From positions 1-5,448 of the forward strand of contig CAMXLV010000109.1 of the NCBI GenBank assembly GCA_947244675.1: 5,448 nt of DNA, given 5' to 3'. Position 1 is the first letter of the stretch, and every line of letters begins with the position of its first letter. Below the pieces are notes generated by a model that had not been told where the DNA came from, did not search any database, and saw only the letters and a list, made by a program, of their open reading frames with translations. Shown here piece by piece: positions 1 through 5,445 of the stretch. The DNA comes from an uncultured Clostridium sp. (GTDB taxonomy: Bacteria; Bacillota_A; Clostridia; TANB77; CAG-508). The translations under genes and the position numbers were made by a program.

Positions 1-15
1 GCTAGAAGCCTTTAG

Positions 16-40
16 AACCCCACGTATAACGTGGGGTTTT
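16..40 (+). terminator. Hairpin terminator of a plus-strand transcript entering from the left
   Basis: A perfect 10-bp inverted repeat (16-25 with 29-38) closes a 3-base ATA loop and runs into TTTT, as in a factor-independent terminator read on the plus strand. A TAG at 13-15 lies directly before it, in frame with codons for A-R-S-L from base 1, so it may end a plus-strand gene whose body is outside the window. A hairpin this close to a stop would also fit the right end of an IS200/IS605-type element, but no transposase sequence is present to support that. The minus-strand tail is not U-rich, so function in that direction is less likely. Confidence 0.6.
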
Positions 41-49
41 CATTATACA

Positions 50-90
50 ATAAAGGGGAGATAATTTCAATTCAATTATCTCCCCTTTAT
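50..90 (-). terminator. Hairpin terminator of the ibrA-GNAT-ibrB unit
   Basis: A perfect 17-bp inverted repeat (50-66 with 74-90) has a 7-base loop. It lies 42 bases past the ibrB-like stop codon, in the direction of minus-strand transcription. The stem has a GGGGAGA core and an A-rich foot, so the minus-strand 3' side reads CCCCTTTATTGT, a short and interrupted U-tract. Position and stem strength make it the likely end of the three-gene transcript. The poor U-tract means it could instead act in both directions or protect the 3' end. Confidence 0.65.
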
Positions 91-132
91 ATATTTCTCT
101 ACAATGGAATTCTGGATTTTTGCAATTACAAT

Positions 133-660
133 TTACTTATTCTTCTTTTTCCTGTTTTCCTCAAATTCTTCCCATGATTTACTAAATTGATGATTTGCAA
201 ACATTTCTTTTAAACCAGTAATTTGTTTTAGACGAATAATTTCATCTAGTTCCATACCTAAATGCCTAGAAATTTCCTTCTCATTCCATCCATTTTCCGT
301 CAATGTCAATACAATATGTGACATATCAATAATTTGGTGTGTTCCTCTTGCCCTATTATGCCTAATTGTACTTGCCATTCGATTTTCTAAATCTTTATCT
401 ATTGTAACAATCGGTATCTTTTTTAAATGAAAATATTCTTTTGCACAACGATAACGATGGAATCCATCTACTACAATATAGATATCACTTTCTTCATCAT
501 AATATGTTACAATTGGCTGTGTATATCCATCTTCTTCAATTGAATGTTTTAACAATTTCATTTCTGGTGGAGCTACTTTATTGGGGTTATAATCATTGGC
601 TACTACTTTATCAATGTCTACCATTTTTACATTTAGTACTGGAAATTCTATTTTTTTCAT
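133..660 (-). CDS. ibrB: IbrB-like ParB/sulfiredoxin-fold protein
   Basis: This 175-residue protein has a ParB/sulfiredoxin-type N-terminal domain. The order of motifs is DYNPN at about 23-27, DGYTQPI at 44-50, the ParB box-like VDGFHRYR at 64-71, and RHNRARGTH at 100-108. A helix-turn-helix-like segment follows at about 125-150 (NEKEISRHLGMELDEIIRLK), then a charged lysine-rich tail. In the family, IbrB works with IbrA, and the pair is known in E. coli as an activator of prophage-borne eib genes; the biochemical activity is not established. The ParB-like fold may bind or hydrolyse nucleotide, or bind DNA. It is the last gene of the unit, starting 27 bases after the GNAT-like gene ends. An AGAGGA-type site about 10 bases upstream supports the ATG at 660. 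The symbol is a family-level assignment, and the cellular role is unknown. Confidence 0.85.
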   Translation of the reverse strand: MKKIEFPVLNVKMVDIDKVVANDYNPNKVAPPEMKLLKHSIEEDGYTQPIVTYYDEESDIYIVVDGFHRYRCAKEYFHLKKIPIVTIDKDLENRMASTIRHNRARGTHQIIDMSHIVLTLTENGWNEKEISRHLGMELDEIIRLKQITGLKEMFANHQFSKSWEEFEENRKKKNK

Positions 661-687
661 TATTGTTTAGTCCTCTCTTAACTTTTT

Positions 688-1047
688 TTAAGCATAAATT
701 GTTACAAAATTCTTATAATCCTGATTTTGGCTAACTTGAAATTCACACCTTTCATAAACATCTTTATAATAATTGGTTACAATACTATAAGTAATATTTT
801 TTTCTTTTCTTATTTTTCTTAAAATTTCTTCTAAATATTTTTCTTTCGTTGTATACACATTTTTAATAATATTTTTACTAATAGATACAAATGCCATCAC
901 TTTATCTTCTTCTAAGCATAAATACCATTCTTTCGTGTCATCATCATAAATCCTATCATTTGTTTGTTTTTCAATTAACCTAGAACCAAAAATTTTTCCC
1001 ATATATTGATAAAAATTTTCGTCTTTATTTACCATTTTTACTACCAT
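688..1047 (-). CDS. Small GNAT-like protein of the ibrAB cassette
   Basis: This 119-residue protein is probably a minimal GNAT-fold protein. A central strand pair (WYLCLEEDKVMAFVSI, 41-56) resembles the beta-hairpin before the acetyl-CoA site. VYERCEF at 97-103 resembles the late GNAT pattern (Y-E-K-x-G-F). The glycine-rich Q/R-x-x-G-x-G/A pyrophosphate loop expected near 65-72 is absent: the segment reads YTTKEKYLEE. Acetyltransferase activity is therefore doubtful, and a structural or regulatory role in the cassette is possible. It lies 12 bases after the ibrA-like stop and 27 bases before ibrB. Its AAGGAG site (1055-1060) overlaps the ibrA-like stop codon and sits 7 bases before the ATG at 1047. 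This favours that start over the internal ATG at 1035 and suggests translational coupling. The GNAT call rests on pattern only; that this is a real gene is much more certain. Confidence 0.75.
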   Translation of the reverse strand: MVVKMVNKDENFYQYMGKIFGSRLIEKQTNDRIYDDDTKEWYLCLEEDKVMAFVSISKNIIKNVYTTKEKYLEEILRKIRKEKNITYSIVTNYYKDVYERCEFQVSQNQDYKNFVTIYA

Positions 1048-1059
1048 TTTTTTGCTCCT

Positions 1060-2349
1060 TTATCCACATTTTTCTTCTATTACTTTTTGCAATAATTTAT
1101 CATCTGTCTTTGTTTTATTATTTAACAAGTTATCCCATTTATGAATCAGTTCCATCAGTTCTCTATCATCATTTTTTGTTTGTCCAAACGATAATCGACG
1201 TAAATAAAAATCATTTTTTTCTATGGCTCTTGCCATTCTTCTCCAAGAAATCGCTTTCTTTTGATTTTCTAATTTAAGCTCAGCTGTATCTGGAATTTCC
1301 TCTTCTTTTACTCCATATTTGTTTTTATACCAAATCATAAACTTTTTAATTTTTCGATAATAATGTAACATTAAATCTCTATTATAAATGCCTATGCTCT
1401 CCAATAAAAACACAGTATATTCTTGCCATGACATAAAATTTGGTTTACATGATTTTATATTTCCAAGTGCTGTTGTTTTACAATAAATATTTCCAAAATT
1501 AACTCCATTAACACGATTTAATACCTTACTCCAAGTATCATATTCTAGTGCCTTAAATTGATTTAATCCATTCCTCTGGTCATCACCATAGGGTTGACAA
1601 AGTCTTTGTTCATAAATACTTAGTCCATTTTTATACATTAGCTCATAAATATAATTAAATTTTAAATCTAGTTGGCTAACAGCTCCCCATATATCTTCTG
1701 TTGCCCAATCATACAGAGGATAAAAGTTATATACATCAATATGTTTTTCATTTACCTTTAATTTTGTTGTCCAATTATAATTATTAAATCTGATTTTCTT
1801 TTCTTGAAAAGCTATAGTTCTAAATCGATTTAAGCTCTCATCAGTTCTAATTCCTATTCCACAAGCTACTTTTCCTTTATGTTTTTCTTGATACCATCCA
1901 GCAAATTGAATAATAAATTCTTCAAATTCTTCTCCTTTTTTAAACCATGTGAATGGACAATTATCTACATTTATAGTATTTTCTGGCATGCTCCTTACCC
2001 ATAAATGCTTACTTTCTTCTTCCCAACAAATCCATTTAGGTTGTAATACTGATACTGCATTTCTCAAAGCAATTGGTAGGGTAATATGATAAAAATCTCT
2101 AATTTGTGATAATTGCTTTAATTCTTCTATATGCTCAATTGTATAACGATATTGTGCTTCTAAATCAATAAATAGAACATCAAATTTTTTGTTTAATTTT
2201 TGTGCTATTTTATTAGCTAATTGAACCATAACAGAGCTATCTTTTCCTCCACTGACGCTAAAATAGATATTTTCAAAATTTTGGAACATAATTTCTAGTC
2301 TTTCCATAGTTGCATCCAATACATTTTTTTCTAAATATTTTTTTGACAT
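1060..2349 (-). CDS. ibrA: IbrA-like PAPS-reductase-family protein (DUF3440 type)
   Basis: This 429-residue protein belongs to the adenine nucleotide alpha-hydrolase/PAPS reductase superfamily. The PP-loop SVSGGKDSSVM is at 31-41, the acidic strand FDVLFIDLEAQ at 56-66, GIGIRTDESLNR at 164-175, and PLYDWATEDIW at 211-221. The C-terminal half carries the DUF3440-type signature EQRLCQPYGDDQRNGL at 247-262. These features place it with IbrA rather than assimilatory CysH, whose C-terminal ECGLH-type redox motif is absent. The fold predicts adenylation or ATP pyrophosphatase chemistry, as in the related DndC protein of phosphorothioation systems; the substrate of IbrA is unknown. Cysteines 108, 131, 163, 251, 290, 301 and 428 might include metal or Fe-S ligands (inference). 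It is the first gene of a three-gene unit with its own promoter. GAGGAAG at 2354-2360 supports the start at 2349. The symbol is assigned at family level. Confidence 0.88.
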   Translation of the reverse strand: MSKKYLEKNVLDATMERLEIMFQNFENIYFSVSGGKDSSVMVQLANKIAQKLNKKFDVLFIDLEAQYRYTIEHIEELKQLSQIRDFYHITLPIALRNAVSVLQPKWICWEEESKHLWVRSMPENTINVDNCPFTWFKKGEEFEEFIIQFAGWYQEKHKGKVACGIGIRTDESLNRFRTIAFQEKKIRFNNYNWTTKLKVNEKHIDVYNFYPLYDWATEDIWGAVSQLDLKFNYIYELMYKNGLSIYEQRLCQPYGDDQRNGLNQFKALEYDTWSKVLNRVNGVNFGNIYCKTTALGNIKSCKPNFMSWQEYTVFLLESIGIYNRDLMLHYYRKIKKFMIWYKNKYGVKEEEIPDTAELKLENQKKAISWRRMARAIEKNDFYLRRLSFGQTKNDDRELMELIHKWDNLLNNKTKTDDKLLQKVIEEKCG

Positions 2350-2369
2350 TTAACTTCCTCTTTCCTCTC

Positions 2370-2395
2370 ATTCCAAATTATACCATTTTTGGAAT
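2370..2395. promoter_or_regulatory. Candidate operator over the ibrA -10 box
   Basis: Perfect 8-bp inverted arms ATTCCAAA (2370-2377) and TTTGGAAT (2388-2395) are separated by 10 bases. The dyad is centred at the upstream edge of the -10 box, so a dimeric regulator bound here would block RNA polymerase. A further short palindrome, GGAATTTCC (2391-2399), overlaps the right arm and adds another TTCC half-site reaching the -35. Repressor binding is inferred. No obvious regulator gene other than the HTH-like region of the ibrB product is in the window. Confidence 0.4.
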
Positions 2396-2405
2396 TTCCT
2401 GTAAA
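2377..2405 (-). promoter_or_regulatory. Sigma-A-like extended -10 promoter of the ibrA unit
   Basis: On the minus strand the -35 box TTTACA (2400-2405, one mismatch to TTGACA) is separated by exactly 17 bases from a perfect TATAAT (2377-2382). A TG one base upstream of the -10 gives TGGTATAAT, an extended -10. This is the best promoter in the window. Transcription would begin about 7 bases downstream, leaving a leader of roughly 20 bases that contains the GAGGAAG ribosome site. It shows that the cassette is expressed independently of the upstream HU gene. Confidence 0.8.
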
Positions 2406-2491
2406 GTTCTGTCGAAAAAAAAATTATTTCCTCGTTTAATATATCGTGTTCATCTCCTGCTAAATTTGTGTAAAAAGTATTTTTTCTATAC

Positions 2492-2519
2492 AAAAAAAAG
2501 AGGCTGTTCTAGCCTCTTT
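2492..2519 (-). terminator. Terminator of the HU gene
   Basis: A perfect 9-bp stem (AAAGAGGCT at 2511-2519 on the minus strand, paired with 2497-2505) has a 5-base loop. On the minus strand it is followed by a run of T residues reaching about 2492. It lies 37 bases beyond the HU stop codon. It is a canonical factor-independent terminator and separates hup from the ibrA unit. Confidence 0.9.
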
Positions 2520-2556
2520 CTATGAATTCATATATTTATATTCTTATATAAATTTC

Positions 2557-2835
2557 TTATTTTTTGTTTACTAAATCTTTTAATGCTTTACCAGCTTTGA
2601 ATACTGGAGCTTTTGATGCAGGTATTTTGATTTCTTCCTTAGTTTGTGGGTTTCTTCCTTTTCTAGCTGCTCTTTTTCTTACTTCAAAAGATCCAAATCC
2701 AACTAATTGAACTTTGTCTCCTTTTTTTAATGCATCTGTTACTACTTCTACAAAAGCGTTTACTGATTCCTCAGCTGCTTTTTTAGTAGCTCCTGTTTTT
2801 GCAGCCATTGCTGCGATTAATTCAGCTTTGTTCAT
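2557..2835 (-). CDS. hup: HU family DNA-binding protein
   Basis: This is a complete 92-residue HU, the usual length for this nucleoid protein, which binds and bends DNA as a dimer with little sequence specificity. The N-terminal helices (about 3-38) form the dimer core. [21 protein letters not shown] at about 45-65 holds the conserved GFGSF turn and the beta-arm. The arm carries RNP (61-63), whose proline intercalates into the minor groove. The C-terminal segment [15 protein letters not shown] (76-90) is also typical. A near-perfect AGGAGGT (2843-2849) lies 7 bases before the ATG. The gene is less AT-rich than its neighbours, as expected for a highly expressed protein. It has its own terminator, and about 120 bases separate it from the upstream flippase gene. 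HU next to a SpoVB/MurJ-type gene is familiar in clostridia. Confidence 0.97.
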   Translation of the reverse strand: MNKAELIAAMAAKTGATKKAAEESVNAFVEVVTDALKKGDKVQLVGFGSFEVRKRAARKGRNPQTKEEIKIPASKAPVFKAGKALKDLVNKK

Positions 2836-2869
2836 TTCAATTACCTCCTATAAGATTTAAATAGTTTAT

Positions 2870-2902
2870 GTACTTTATTGTGGAACAAACACAATAATGT
2901 AC
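2870..2902. repeat. Imperfect 13-bp dyad in the hup leader
   Basis: Arms 2870-2882 and 2890-2902 (GTACTTTATTGTG and CACAATAATGTAC) match at 12 of 13 positions around a 7-base spacer. The dyad lies 35 to 67 bases upstream of the HU start codon. It could be a protein-binding operator, possibly autoregulatory, or a stem in the 5' leader of the hup mRNA. It lacks a T-tract and is placed upstream of the gene, so it does not look like a terminator. Confidence 0.5.
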
Positions 2903-2925
2903 TTCACTTAAAATATTTCGCCAAA
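2897..2925 (-). promoter_or_regulatory. Tentative hup promoter
   Basis: On the minus strand TTGGCG (about 2920-2925), 17 bases and TACATT (about 2897-2902) form a weak sigma-A-like pair, with two mismatches in each box. The -10 overlaps the outer arm of the leader dyad, so occupancy of the dyad could affect initiation. No better pair was seen between the flippase gene and hup, but the match is poor for a gene expected to be highly expressed. Confidence 0.3.
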
Positions 2926-2958
2926 AATACTGAAAATCCTTCTTTTTTTTACATTTTT

Positions 2959-4595
2959 TTAATAGATTTTTAGTTTTTTTAAAATTTGATAAATTTTTTC
3001 ACCTGCTGGCATCATTTGTATTTCTTTCTTAGAAAATACTTTTAATGCTACAATCGCTAGTGCATAAATAATTACAGCTATAGTAATTGCTATTATTGTT
3101 GCCATCTTTTTAGCAATTATTCCAGAAAGTGTTACATAAGTAAAATAGGAACAAATTCCCATAATCGTTACTGCCATAATAGGTTTTATTACAAATTTTG
3201 AAAATGTTAAATCTAATTTTATTGTTTTCTTAAGGGAAGTCATTGCAATGGTAAATGCTACTAAATGACAGGCAACTGAAGCCCATGCCGCTCCATTTAC
3301 GCCTATTTCTGGAATTGGAACCAATATTAAATTTAAAATAAGTTTCATTATCACACCGACATCCCAAAGAAATTGTTGGTACCATTAGTTTTCCATATCC
3401 TTGCAGTGCACCATTGATTGTCTGATCTAAAATTGTAAAAATAATAGTTAAGGAACTAATTTGCAAAATAGTTTCTCCTGCACTTGCATTAGGAAATAGT
3501 AAATTTAGAATTGGACCTGCAAATAGGCACATACCAACTGTACAAGGAAGTCCTATTAACATTGAAACTAATAAAGAAAACGACGTTTTTTGTGTTATCG
3601 TTTTTCTATCTCTTTTGGCTCTTGCCGCTGCTATTGCTGGAACTAAAGCAGTTGAAAAGGCAACATTAATTGATAACGGCAAACTTGTTAGCATATCTAC
3701 TTTTCCACCTAAAATTCCATATTGTGAAATTGCCATATCTTCTGACATAAATTGCTTTAGACTCCTTACTACTGTGAAAGAATCAATATTTTTATTCAAT
3801 GATGACATAATAGCAGTTAATGCTATTGGAATTGAAACCATTAAAATCCTTTTTATAATTGTTTTTACTCTTTCATATTTATAATTTACAGTTGATTTTA
3901 TTTCTGTTGCAACTTCTCTTCTTCTCGTTTTATAATATAAATGCAAATATCCAAATCCTACAAAAGTTGCAAAAGTTGTGGCTAACGTTGCCCCTCCTGC
4001 CATCCATTCTGTTGATGATTTAGATAAAATGGCAATAATTTCTACAATAATAATAGTAAATGTAGTTTTAAATACTTGTTCTAGGCTTTGTGACCTAGCT
4101 GTTGCTTTGATATTTTGCCTAGCATTAAAATATCCTCTCATAACTGATGATATCGCTACAAAGAAAATAGCTGGTGATAGAGCAACTAATGTCATTTCTG
4201 CTTCTGGTATCTGTAGCCATTCATTTGCTATCTTATTTGCTCCCAAAAACAATAATAAACTTCCTACTAGACCGAATCATAGCAAATGTTGCAAAAGCAA
4301 TTTTAAAAATTCTATGCCCTCCCTTATGATCTCCAACAGCAATTCTTTCTGATACTAATTTTGAAATTGCATTGGGAACTCCTATAGATGAAATGGTAAG
4401 TAACATAGCATAAATTTGATACCCTGCTGCCACAATTCCATTTCCCTTATCACCAAAACCTTCTCTATTTGTTAAATATAATGTATATACTAAACCTAAT
4501 AATTTAATCAGTACTTGTGAAAAAATTAAGGTAATTACACCTTGCATAAAAGTTTCTTTTTTGGAAGCTTTTCGCCTTATTTCTTCATTTGGCAT
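2959..4595 (-). pseudogene. MurJ/SpoVB-like lipid II flippase, broken by two +1 frameshifts
   Basis: This gene encodes a multi-spanning MOP-superfamily membrane protein of the SpoVB/YtgP (MurJ) group, which moves lipid-linked cell-wall precursors across the membrane. The coding sequence changes frame twice. Residues 1-107 are read from 4595 to 4275, 108-411 from 4273 to 3362, and 412 onward from 3360 to the TAA at 2959-2961. Removing one base at about 4274 and one at about 3361 gives an uninterrupted 544-residue protein of normal family length, with FAMIGLVGSLLLFLG and ISLGVGVIMKLILN across the joints. Family signatures are GYQIYAMLLTISSIGVPNAI (58-77), ISKLVSERIA (77-86) and SPAIFFVAISSVMRGYFNAR (140-159). 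GGAGGA at 4601-4606 supports the start. As given, translation yields only about 120 residues. Apart from the two indels it looks undecayed, so recent inactivation or sequence error are both possible. SpoVB versus vegetative MurJ cannot be decided here. Confidence 0.88.
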
Positions 4596-4642
4596 TCCAA
4601 TCCTCCGTTCTCTTCTATTTTTATTTATCTTACTACTTAACT

Positions 4643-4671
4643 ATTATAAATTTAATTACTAAAATATGCAA
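4643..4671 (-). promoter_or_regulatory. Sigma-A-like promoter of the flippase gene
   Basis: A perfect TATAAT (4643-4648, minus strand) lies 17 bases downstream of TTGCAT (4666-4671), which shares the TTG of the -35 consensus. This predicts a leader of about 40 bases before the start at 4595. No convincing sporulation sigma-E or sigma-G type boxes were seen, which weakly favours vegetative expression. Confidence 0.5.
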
Positions 4672-4756
4672 GAGTTTTAAAATTTAAGTATTAAGTTATA
4701 AACATTTTGACCTAGAAAAATAATATTGCCACACTGCAAATGAATATAACTTCTAC

Positions 4757-4795
4757 GAAAAAGTGCAGTTGGTCGACACCCCACTGCACTTTTCC
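4757..4795 (-). terminator. Terminator-like hairpin downstream of the 152-residue gene
   Basis: An 11-bp perfect stem (4759-4769 with 4783-4793; core AGTGCAGT/ACTGCACT) encloses a 13-base loop that can form a further GGT/ACC mini-stem. On the minus strand the 3' side ends in five T residues, as in a factor-independent terminator for the gene ending at 4896. The flanks carry a further imperfect match (CTTC at 4750-4753 with GAAG at 4798-4801), so the full dyad spans about 52 bases. Confidence 0.6.
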
Positions 4796-4800
4796 TCGAA

Positions 4801-4867
4801 GTTCTAAAAATTTATGCCTGCGAAATTTATTCACTTGTAGTTTTTAGAAGGCATAAATTTTTAGAAC
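4801..4867. repeat. Perfect 19-bp inverted repeat with 29-base loop
   Basis: Arms 4801-4819 and 4849-4867 are exact reverse complements (GTTCTAAAAATTTATGCCT). The 29-base interior contains partial copies of arm sequence: TTTTTAGA at 4841-4848 and AAATTTAT at 4823-4830. Alternative pairings are therefore possible. The element starts 28 bases past the stop of the 152-residue gene and directly abuts the terminator-like hairpin on its left. It could be a miniature palindromic repeat (REP or MITE-like), an mRNA 3' structure or a protein-binding site. Nothing here distinguishes these. Together with the neighbouring hairpin and the flippase promoter it fills the gene-free stretch 4596-4895. Confidence 0.75.
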
Positions 4868-4895
4868 ATTTTTACCTTCCCCTAATTATTCTAAC

Positions 4896-5354
4896 TTATC
4901 TTTCTTTATATTTTTCGATTAAATCATATAAGTATTTCCATTTTTCTTCTTTACTATTTTGTGCAAAATTCGTTTGCAACTCATATATATTTTTCTCATT
5001 ATCTTCATATTTTTTTAATATAGTTATTTTATTTGGAGAACGATTACTATTTTTTTCAATTTCATATAATTCTACTTCTTTTTTATCTATGGAGAATTCT
5101 ATATAATACTGTGTTTCTCTTATTTCTGACTCTTGTCTTAATTGTAAAAATTCCAGACTTAATGGATATTCAGTCAATTCTAAAAAATCAAGTTTTATTA
5201 ACTCTTCTTTTTCTTGTTGTGAAATTTTATTTAATTCAATTTGGCTTGTATGCGTTCTTACCGTATCATAAACACCCCCACTAACTATTCCAACAAAAGC
5301 AAATATAGCTATCAAAATCAATAATACACATATTTTTACTATTTTCTTACCCAT
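4896..5354 (-). CDS. Unrecognised membrane-anchored protein
   Basis: I do not recognise a family for this 152-residue protein. It begins with a positively charged MGKKIVK and a hydrophobic segment at about 5-27 (ICVLLILIAIFAFVGIVSGG). That segment is a single membrane anchor or an uncleaved signal, with no lipobox: Cys9 lies at the beginning of the hydrophobic stretch. The rest (about 30-152) is highly charged, rich in Glu and Lys, with predicted helical stretches at about 45-60 and 134-151, and should lie outside the membrane if the positive-inside rule holds. A strand-like centre YYIEFSIDKKEVELYEIEK (83-101) suggests a small folded domain. An AGAGGT site about 9 bases upstream and a promoter at 5417-5445 support the start at 5354. 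It looks monocistronic, with hairpins downstream. Function is unknown. Confidence 0.75.
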   Translation of the reverse strand: MGKKIVKICVLLILIAIFAFVGIVSGGVYDTVRTHTSQIELNKISQQEKEELIKLDFLELTEYPLSLEFLQLRQESEIRETQYYIEFSIDKKEVELYEIEKNSNRSPNKITILKKYEDNEKNIYELQTNFAQNSKEEKWKYLYDLIEKYKER

Positions 5355-5416
5355 ATTTTCTCTACCTCTAAAACTTACTATCTACCTTACTTATTGTAAT
5401 TTGTAATTATCTATGA

Positions 5417-5445
5417 CTTATATAATTTAATGTTTTAGTTGTTAA
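5417..5445 (-). promoter_or_regulatory. Sigma-A-like promoter of the membrane-anchored protein gene
   Basis: On the minus strand TTAACA (5440-5445) and TATAAG (5417-5422) each differ from consensus by one base and are exactly 17 bases apart. The predicted leader is about 55 bases. The surrounding sequence is very AT-rich, which raises the chance of fortuitous matches, but box quality and spacing are good. Confidence 0.55.

Noticed and set aside
441..734. Plus-strand open frame opposite the ibrB-like and GNAT-like genes.
   Set aside because: It lies antisense to two well-supported genes, has a low-complexity Leu/His-rich translation and no ribosome binding site or known motif.
2433..2460. Minus-strand GGAG-ATG followed by a few codons between the hup terminator and the ibrA promoter, considered as a leader peptide.
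   Set aside because: The frame stops after five codons, the GGAG directly touches the ATG, and it lies upstream of the ibrA promoter.
2310..2525. Plus-strand open frame across the ibrA start and the hup terminator.
   Set aside because: It spans a minus-strand promoter and terminator, has a Phe/Leu-rich low-complexity translation and no ribosome site.
3230..3354. The three partial flippase reading frames overlap at their ends and could be read as three separate small membrane proteins.
   Set aside because: The overlapping parts are out-of-frame nonsense, the later pieces lack ribosome sites, and joining the frames with two one-base deletions gives one standard-length family member.
3355..3372. 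The minus-strand heptamer TTTGGGA just before the second frame break fits the X XXY YYZ pattern of a -1 programmed frameshift site.
   Set aside because: Slippage by -1 there enters a frame reading ATG TCG GTG TGA and stops at once. Restoring the protein requires a +1 shift, so the heptamer does not explain the break.
3615..4352. Two plus-strand open frames opposite the flippase gene.
   Set aside because: They mirror the minus-strand coding frame of a recognised family and show no start signals or protein motifs.
4801..4867. The long palindrome as a CRISPR repeat or toxin-antitoxin RNA unit.
   Set aside because: There is a single unit with no regularly spaced copies and no cas or toxin-like gene in the window.
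5033..5284. Plus-strand open frame opposite the 152-residue gene, with a hydrophobic translation.
   Set aside because: The hydrophobicity follows from T-rich antisense of a Lys/Glu-rich gene. The minus-strand frame has a promoter, a ribosome site and a sensible membrane-anchor layout.
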